Positions 47,199 through 55,220 of a stretch of DNA of 55,220 bases are shown here, one piece after another. The notes under the pieces are model-generated. The model saw only the letters and a program-made list of their open reading frames with translations. It did no database searches and was not told the origin of the DNA. Origin of the DNA: Guillardia theta CCMP2712 (lineage: Eukaryota; Cryptophyceae; Pyrenomonadales; Geminigeraceae); contig NW_005434466.1 of assembly GCF_000315625.1 (NCBI RefSeq), positions 1-55,220 of the forward strand. The letters are read 5' to 3'. The position numbers and the translations under genes were made by a program. Within the stretch, counting starts at the first letter, position 1; every line of letters begins with the position of its first letter.

Positions 47199-49267
47199 TG
47201 GCGGGGATGGCTATGGGCTGACGGTAGTCACAGAATAGGCCCAGCTAAGGCCTAGCCAGACTTCTATGTTAATCCAGCTGCTGTAGTAAACTCAGTACTA
47301 CGTGCTTATCGAAATGGAGTCTGTTGGATGATTAAGTAATGTATTCTCAGTACTACCGATTACAGTAGTACCACACAAGTCGGATCATTGTCATTGGCAC
47401 TATCAGTGGTTCACATGAGCCATTCGGGGACTTCTTTCACTTATCACGAGCTGGGCTGATCAGTTCATCTCAGTGACCGTCACGTAGTAGCGCGGCTCAG
47501 CGGCTGGCGGCCCGCCGGGCCGGCCCCGGCCCCGGGAGGTCAGTGGCCGTGACCGGGGGCCGTGACCGGCCGGGGGCCGGCCGGGGGGCAGTGACCGTGT
47601 CACGGTCACGGGTGCCCGGCCGCACCGTGGGAGTGGAACTGAGCCGCCAGAGGAGCCTCACGGCCTTCCCCCCGGGCCCTCACTCGGATGGTCACTCACC
47701 GTGCTGCCTCCTCAGTCACCGGGCGGCGGCCCCCCGGCTGGGCCGCCGCCGGCCCGGCCCGGCCGGGCCCCGGCCGGGCGGCGGCCGTACTAGAGGCTAT
47801 CCTTCTGTCGGACGTGTAGCGGACCAGTTCACAACCCTAGTTCTCCTCAAATGACCCCCTCTTAGATCATGCCTTCAAAGTTCTGTGGGTGGGTACATAG
47901 GTACCCCCAACCCCCTCGAATCATTCGTCTACGACTGCTCCACTCTAGGGAGTCTTAGGACTTTGTATACCTAGGTCTAGGTGTCTAGGAAATATGCATT
48001 ACTACCCCACATATTTCCTCTTATTCCACCACCCCTTGCCCCAAAATTAGACTAGGGGCCCTACCCGTCATTCCATGACCGTACCCGCTCATCTTGGACA
48101 TTCTGATTGACTACCCCAGTAATAATCGAAGTACCCCTGTGATAGTGGTGGTTATCTCTACCAGACTACGGGTTAATTCCATGCAATTTCCAAGTCACCC
48201 CTTGTTTTCCTTTTTCCATTGCGTCCCACCCCCTTCTTTGACAGATGACCTACCCCTCCGGACAGGTGACCCTCCTGCCATCTTCTCATGCCAGCGCCTC
48301 CTCCTACTTTTTCCGCTGTCGTTATCGCTGCCGCCCTCCCCCTCCCCTTTCCCTCATTCTCTCTCTTCCTCCTCTTCCTCCTCTTCCTCCTCTCGTCCTA
48401 TCTCTATAGGCCACCCTTCTTACTGAACGCTCTTGTCTTGCTCCCACTGTTCAGCTTGCCCACTCGGGCTTGACTATCAATAATTTCACTGTTTTGTTCT
48501 TCTGAACCTTCAGTTGTCTACTTCCTCCATCGTTTCCATCTTCCTTTAATCTGACCGTCAGTCATCCATGACTGGACCTTTCTTTGAGAATGATACTGGT
48601 CCCTTGTACCTTGTGTTGTTGATGTATCTGGTGTTGTCAACTGTACCTTGTGTTGTTATTGGTGAGTAATCTTCAAACGCATTCCGTATTATCTCTCTCG
48701 CCCATTCCTCGAATAGACTGAAGCAGCTTCCCTCCCCGTCGTTAATTCACCAGCACTGATGACACACCAGAATCATGGCTTTTATGTGTAACAACGTGAT
48801 AGGCTCAATGATTTGTTCTTGTTCGACCCGAAAAGCAGCTGAAATGCTACTACACAAAAATCAACATTACTCATTCGATCTTGTAAAGTTACTGACTGAT
48901 TGGATTCTGCGCGCTAGATTTGTGTGGTACTGTTGTTCTGCTCTGTATTTTGCAAAGAATAATCACCGTTGTCAATATTGCTCTGTCTGTACTTTGTATT
49001 TTAATGCTTTCAAGTGTGCTGGCCAAGGATGAACCTTAATAGTTTTCTTGTATCCAAAATTTGCTTTGCTTAGCTCTTGTAGCGATTCTTCGTGTATTAA
49101 TCCAGCGTATTTCGTAGTAGTAAGGAAGAGCGAGTTCCTCACTCGCTTTTCACCAGCAATCAATGTTCTCTGTTTAACTTTCGTCTCTTCTCTTTTCTTC
49201 TGATGCTACACAGTTGCTGATCGTTGAATGCGTGCAGGTTCTTTGTTAGTACGAGCGAGCAGCAAAG
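47199..49267. other. Intergenic region: extreme GC island and TACCCC spacer
   Basis: 47495-47790 is an almost unbroken G+C island of GGCC/CCGG words with GTGACCGG repeats, flanked by CAGTACTAC-type motifs at 47285-47370. 47850-48250 has repeated TACCCC words (GTACCCCCAACC, ACTACCCCAC, GTACCCCTG). 48290-48400 is CT-rich. 48400-49230 shows no credible exon. A possible 5'UTR splice acceptor (TGCGTGCAG at about 49230) lies just before the V-ATPase start. Confidence 0.5.
47495..47790. repeat. GC-palindrome island
   Basis: Dense overlapping GGCCGG, CCCCGGCC and GGGCCG words with extensive self-complementarity; GTGACCG occurs about four times in 47540-47600. Similar but shorter blocks are at about 1970-2070, 4320-4660, 7310-7345 and 35165-35205. 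Confidence 0.8.
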
Positions 49268-50298
49268 ATGAGTTCAACAGACTTCTACTCTTACGCGTGT
49301 CCTGCTGGAGCTCCTTTCTTCGGCTACTTCGGCGCGGCCTCGGCCATGGCGCTTGCTAACCTCGGAGCAGCTTACGGCACTGCCAAGGCAGGCGCAGGGA
49401 TTTCAGGGATGGGAGTGACGAGACCGGACCTTGTGATGAAAGCTCTGATCCCTGTGGTCATGGCGGGAGTTGTTGGGATCTACGGACTTATCATTGCCGT
49501 TATCATCAGCACCAAGAGTGAGTCATGCCCCCTGCTCTGCTCCTGCTAGCCTGCCTCGTAGTCCTTGTCCTCTTGCTCCTCTGCTCCGCTCCTCTTCCAT
49601 CTCTCGTCCCCTCATCTTCGCTCCCTTCCTTCCTGTTCGTGCTCGTTTTCCTCGTTCTCACCTGCAGTGTTTACCCTCGTTCTTTCGTTGTAATGCTACT
49701 GCATTTGTTGTGTTTCCTGCTCAGTGATGGATTTTACTCCTCTCTTCGAATCCCCTCTGTAGCAGCTGGTCGCTTTGATATCTCTGTCGGCTCCTTTTCT
49801 TGTGTTCCTTTTGTATTCTATACTTTGACTCGCAAGCTCGATTGTTGTCCATTCTTGTTGCCTCTCTGGGTACTTGCCGTTCCAGTGTACAGTCTACTTT
49901 TCTAGTCTCTATCGCTCTCGCTGCATCGTAACCAAACTCTCTAAGCAGCTCCAACAATTGACCTTACATTTCTTGCCCTCTGACTTCCTTCATTCTGATT
50001 GACTATTTGTTTGCCAGTCCGTGCTCCTGTCCTCGTCAGCGGCTCTTACAAGCCCCAGTACACCATCTTCGGCGGAGCAGCTCACATGGCCTCCGGTCTG
50101 GCCGGGGGATTTAGCGGACTTGCTGCCGGCATAGCGATTGGCATCGTTGGGGATATCGGAACGAGAGCCCTCGGGCAGCAGCCGAAGCTTTTTGTAGGAA
50201 TGATCCTTATCCTCATCTTTGCGGAGGCTCTGGGGCTCTACGGCCTCATCGTGGCGCTGATCTTTTCAGCCTCCCCCATCGGATCTTGTCCGGAGTAG
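49268..50298 (+). CDS. V-type ATPase c proteolipid subunit, paralogue 1
   Basis: Two exons, 49268-49517 and 50018-50298 (phase 1 join, STK|IRAPV); 176 aa. Four TM helices make two hairpins: [40 protein letters not shown], then [20 protein letters not shown] and [20 protein letters not shown]. The proton-carrying Glu is in the last helix ([12 protein letters not shown]). It forms the c ring that pumps protons into vacuoles and endosomes. The length is slightly above the usual 155-165 aa because of the loop [14 protein letters not shown]. It is convergent with a second c-subunit gene, the stops 700 nt apart. Confidence 0.95.
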
Positions 50299-50997
50299 TC
50301 TAGTGTTAAGATGGAACATGCGAATGAACGGTAGCTTGCAAGACTTGAGCGCAGGTGGTTCTAGACGGTGACCTGAAGAGCGACGTAGGAGGCTGACGAA
50401 ACGGGGAAATCCAATATCATGTTAAAAATTTGGACCTCATACCGAAAGTTTTGGGAGGAAATGTGGAGAACTTGTTGTTCTAAACTGCTCAGGTCGACGT
50501 GACAGCAAGATCGCTTTGTTAAGATCGTTCACTTCAACTGTCGTTATTTGAGAGAGTATGCCGATAGCATTGAAACGAGGTCAAACAGGAGGAAAGGACA
50601 AGTAGGAGACACAGGGTGAAGTGTATGCCTAGCAGAGAGGAGAGAGGGGAGAGGAGGAGAAGGGAGAGGAGACCAGAAGACAAGAGAAGCCAAGAAGATA
50701 GAGGAGAACAGAACAGCGAGTAGAGAGGGGAGAGGAGGAGAAGGGAGAGGAGACCCGAGCAGAGCAGAGAAGCGAAGACGATAGAGGAGAATAGAACAGA
50801 TGAGAATAGAGGAGAATACATGAGAGCGATGAGAGGTGGGGACTCCGGGAGGAGAGAGGCATGCAGTACAGTATCTGACACTTTAATATGCCACGAGTTA
50901 AATCTCTATTAATAATGGCTGAGAGGGGATGGGCGGCGACTTGCCGTTGTGAGACTTCAACAGACAGAAGAGCAGGGAGCGAGTCTCAGGCTTCTGT
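50299..50997. other. Intergenic region between convergent V-ATPase genes
   Basis: 3' flanks of both genes. 50630-50830 is purine-rich with two copies of an AGAGGGGAGAGGAGGAGAAG block about 90 nt apart (about 50640 and 50725). No gene seen. Confidence 0.5.
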
Positions 50998-52436
50998 TTA
51001 TGCGGAAGGGCAAGATCCTCCTCCTGACGAGGACATGATGAGGGCGACGATCAGCCCGTAGAGACCTGAGCCAACGCATGAGCACAAAGAGGAGGAGGGC
51101 GAGGAGGAGGAAGAGATCAGCGTACCGAGAGCCTCAGCGAAGATAAGAATAAGGATCATGCCAACGAAGAGCTTCGGCTGCTGGGCAGTGGCGCGAACAC
51201 CAGCGTCTCCGACAATGCCGATGGCCATACCAGCAGCAAGACCGCTCAAGCCGCCCGTGAGGCCAGAGCCAAGGTGACCGAAGGCGGAGAAGAGGGTGTA
51301 CTGGGGGGTGACAGCCTGGGAGCCGCCGCCAACAGGCTCCTTGACTGAGGGAGGAAGAGAGTCAGCAGGGGAGGGAGGAACAGCCAGCTCTCACTCTTAG
51401 TTCCGACGACAACGGCAATGATGAACCCGTAGATTCCAATCACACCAGCCATAACCACGGGGATGATGGCTGCACATTGATAAGAAGCTGAAACTACCTC
51501 CTCCTCCACCACGTCCTCATGCACAATCTCCTCCTCTTCACTCACATTTCATGATGAGACCAGGGTGCATGACACCCATGGAGCAGATGCCAACTCCTGA
51601 CTTGGCGGTGCCATAGGCGGCTCCAAGATCTGCAGACACATCACCACATGCAAACCGATGGGCTCCTCAGGATGTCCGCATGCATTACAACAAATGAAAG
51701 GTGGAGGCAAGCAACATTGACAATTCAGTGTATCATTTTGGACAATTCAGTGTATCATTTTCATCATTTTCCAGCCGTTCCACAACTAGGCCACCAGCTC
51801 ACTCTTATTTTTGAAGTTCTAAATACCCTCCAGTCTGAAATACCTTGTAGAGATGTTGTGATTCAGGCCTCAAAGGTAATTGTCTTTCTTCCTCATACTG
51901 CACCTACAGCCTCCACTGCACCACGAGAAAATTGACACTTTGAGATACTATCTTCCATCTTGATCGTCTCATGACTGTAGATGCAGAACCGACTGTCCAA
52001 CCTACTGTTTTCATCTTCTATCTCTCTTTCATACAAAGAAATGAAATCATTGTGTGAACAAACTGACTTGCACTATCCACATCAACCACTGAGCACGAGA
52101 GAATGTGTACTTCATTCCCACCGCCAATCAACATCCATCGTCTTACAACACCACATGTATAGCATGAACCATATCTACATCTCAACGTATTGTAACATTG
52201 GTCTCAAATATTACGCCCTGATCACGTGGAACACCGAAAACTTGACTAGGACAACTCAACACGCACTGCATTTTACACAGTTCAAACATCATCACAGAAC
52301 CTCTCAACATGCCCTCACTCCCAACTGATCACTCACTTGCAAAGATGAGAGCAGCTGCTGCTCCCATGTAGCCGAAGAAAGGCGCCGACGCCGGACATGC
52401 CTCCCCGAAGTTCTCTGCTACCATAGCTGCGTTCAT
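50998..52436 (-). CDS. V-type ATPase c proteolipid subunit, paralogue 2
   Basis: Five phase-consistent exons: 52436-52337, 51629-51546, 51469-51395, 51344-51126, 51065-50998; 181 aa. Reads [60 protein letters not shown], then an [19 protein letters not shown] loop, [20 protein letters not shown], and [20 protein letters not shown] with the essential Glu. The third intron (GTK|IKEPV) is at the same site and phase as the only intron of paralogue 1, so the genes share ancestry; the other three introns are absent from paralogue 1. The first intron is long (about 707 nt). It may be an alternative c or c' subunit of the same rotor ring (inference). Confidence 0.95.
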
Positions 52437-53560
52437 CGTCCGCGCTGTCACACTACCCCAACCGGTTCTTTTCCTATTGATTACCCCACCCATCTAGGGA
52501 ATAATCCCACCCCCCTACTACACCACCCCGCATTTTTCCTTGACCATTACCCACCCTTGTTCCGTTAAGCCATTCACCCGTGCTTGAGAGCTGCTGCTCC
52601 CCACTACCCCCTTTGTACAGATTGATCTTTACAAAGTACCCCTACGTTTCCCAAAATATACTGATATAAGTACCAGTTATATTCGTACCCCACCCACAAA
52701 TTCCACGCTCGAGGGGGCAACAGCGATAACCCCTACCACCTTATTATAGAATACTCAATGTTCACCCCTCCTAAGTCCTGAAGAAGTACCCCTCTTTTGG
52801 CTTCGTTCCCCGAGAATAGGCACAGGCGTCGGGAAGGGGCATAGACAGCAGATTTTTAGTACCGAGAATTTATTGGTACAAAGACAGGTACAAGAAACAA
52901 CATATTTATGATATATTGCTAGAAAATATAAAAAGAATATGTTCATTATTTAGTCATCAATTAATCAATCTTGATTTTTTTTTGGTATTTCTATTGACTT
53001 TCTTGTATTTAGTTCATTCAGTACCAAGTTTAATATCTTAAAAATAATATTTGAGAAACATACAAAACTCCTCATAAAATTGAAAATATACTGAAAGATT
53101 TCATATTGGAAAATCTAAATGAAAACAGTGGACCTCATCTCCTCATGAACCAAGATTGTACGTTACATTTTCCGTTTCAAAACTCCTTGCTTTTTATTCC
53201 TGCCAACCCGACTTCTAATGACCCTACCCACCCATGCAATCAACATATACTACCCCGTTATCATACTGATTTCGAGTCTTCTAGTACCCCCTACTTTGAC
53301 TACCCCACCCTCATGCAACAGAGTCCTTTCGGTTGTTAGTTGAGTGACGTCTGAACTTTCAACATGCTGCTAAACTCCCCCCCGCCCCTCTCCTCCCTCT
53401 CGTTCTTCTCCTCTCCTTCTCCCTCTCGTTCTCCTCCTCCTTCCCTACCCCCCCTCGTTCTCCTCCTCCCCTCCTCCCCTACTCTCGTTTACGTCCTCTT
53501 TCTCATCCTTAGCACCATCACTCCAGCAGCTTTCGAGGCTCCCTCCTCTCACCAGTTCCC
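52437..53560. other. Intergenic region with TACCCC spacer and AT-rich block
   Basis: 52450-52800 carries ten or more TACCCC/TACCCA words (ACTACCCCAACC, GATTACCCCACCC, AGTACCCCTAC, GTACCCCACCC). 52850-53110 is AT-rich. 53200-53310 again has ACTACCCC words. 53370-53500 is CT-rich. No gene recognised. Confidence 0.5.
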
Positions 53561-53589
53561 CTCTTGTCTCCTTCCGGCTGTGTCCGGAC

Positions 53590-53797
53590 TCAGGAAAATC
53601 CGACCCTCTGTTCCCCAGTTGCATCCCCATCCTTGATCCAACGTGTCGTTAAAAAGGTCTCGCAAGGTTTGCAGCTTCTGATCACTGTGTGCAGGGCAAC
53701 CACAGGGTGTAAAGAAGAAGCGCTACATTGTCACAGTCGACCTGTCTCGTTCTTGTGAGCGTGTGAGGTTGGGGCACTATCAAGAAGACACTTGTTG
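53590..53797 (+). CDS. Unplaced coding exons of an unknown gene
   Basis: Two pieces join in phase: one ending at about 53666 (ASPSLIQRVVKKVSQ) and one starting at about 53697 (GQPQGVKKKRYIVTVDLSRS). Both look coding, and the G|GG junction is clean. If read on, the frame ends at a TGA near 53797 (SCERVRLGHYQEDTC). I could not connect it in phase to the ear-domain gene that follows, nor find its 5' exons. Family unknown; it may be the tail of a small gene or missing exons of the next one. Confidence 0.35.
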
Positions 53798-53874
53798 AGG
53801 GCTCTCAATCAAGCGCCCCCCCCTTGTCCTTCCTTTCCTTCCTCTCTTACCGTCGAGCCACCAACATCTGACAG

Positions 53875-55190
<1,316 letters not shown>

Positions 55191-55220
55191 GTGAGGAGGA
55201 GGGGAAGGGGGAACAGGAGG

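Noticed and set aside
48775-49032. Small plus-strand open frame upstream of the V-ATPase gene
   Set aside because: Composition is spacer-like, with no homology or splice context. The region is probably 5'UTR or intron of the V-ATPase gene.

Overview
The window looks like nuclear DNA of a photosynthetic protist with a secondary plastid, most probably a cryptophyte such as Guillardia theta (inference). The reasons are dense short spliceosomal introns (about 38-500 nt), a plastid-type SufS behind a signal peptide with a Phe-led transit region, several genes on both strands, and a broad eukaryotic gene set. I joined exons by hand, keeping GT(or GC)-AG borders and reading phase consistent. No rRNA or tRNA gene was recognised. 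All joins are predictions without transcript support.

Left part (1-17.5 kb): a plastid cysteine desulfurase running off the left edge (-); a secreted LRR protein (-); a type I membrane protein with an MRH-like lumenal domain (-); a PLAT-PP2C phosphatase (+) convergent with a NIPA-type Mg2+ transporter (-); and an intronless orphan membrane protein (-). SufS and the phosphatase each carry one apparent single-base frame break. A 0.17 kb broken piece of the large surface gene found further right lies at 14.9 kb.

Middle (17.5-25.5 kb): simple-repeat-laden DNA that nevertheless contains three multi-exon genes: a 20-exon LETM1-like/EF-hand-like gene (+), a coiled-coil gene with a 7-residue repeat (-), and a 7-exon SWIM zinc-finger gene (-). 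One assembly gap lies inside an intron of the first.

Right centre (26.2-47.2 kb): the main feature of the window. Two almost identical 13-exon genes of about 2,450 codons (LRR, kelch-like repeats, right-handed beta-helix, Cys-rich module, multi-pass membrane region) face each other as arms of an inverted duplication of about 8.2 kb. The spacer holds a complete 13-exon PEX7 gene (-), a small orphan gene (+), a relic of a third copy, and a 36-bp minisatellite with a 108-bp higher-order period beside one breakpoint. The duplicated block starts at the ATG and ends just before the stop, so the two copies have unrelated promoters and different C-terminal tails.

Right end (47.2-55.2 kb): GC-rich and TACCCC-rich spacers, two convergent V-ATPase c-subunit paralogues that share one intron position, and a small gene resembling a gamma-adaptin ear domain that may run off the right edge.

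Functionally the genes are mostly independent housekeeping units (plastid Fe-S assembly, peroxisomal import, endomembrane acidification, sorting, Mg2+ transport) set around an expanding cell-surface gene family.
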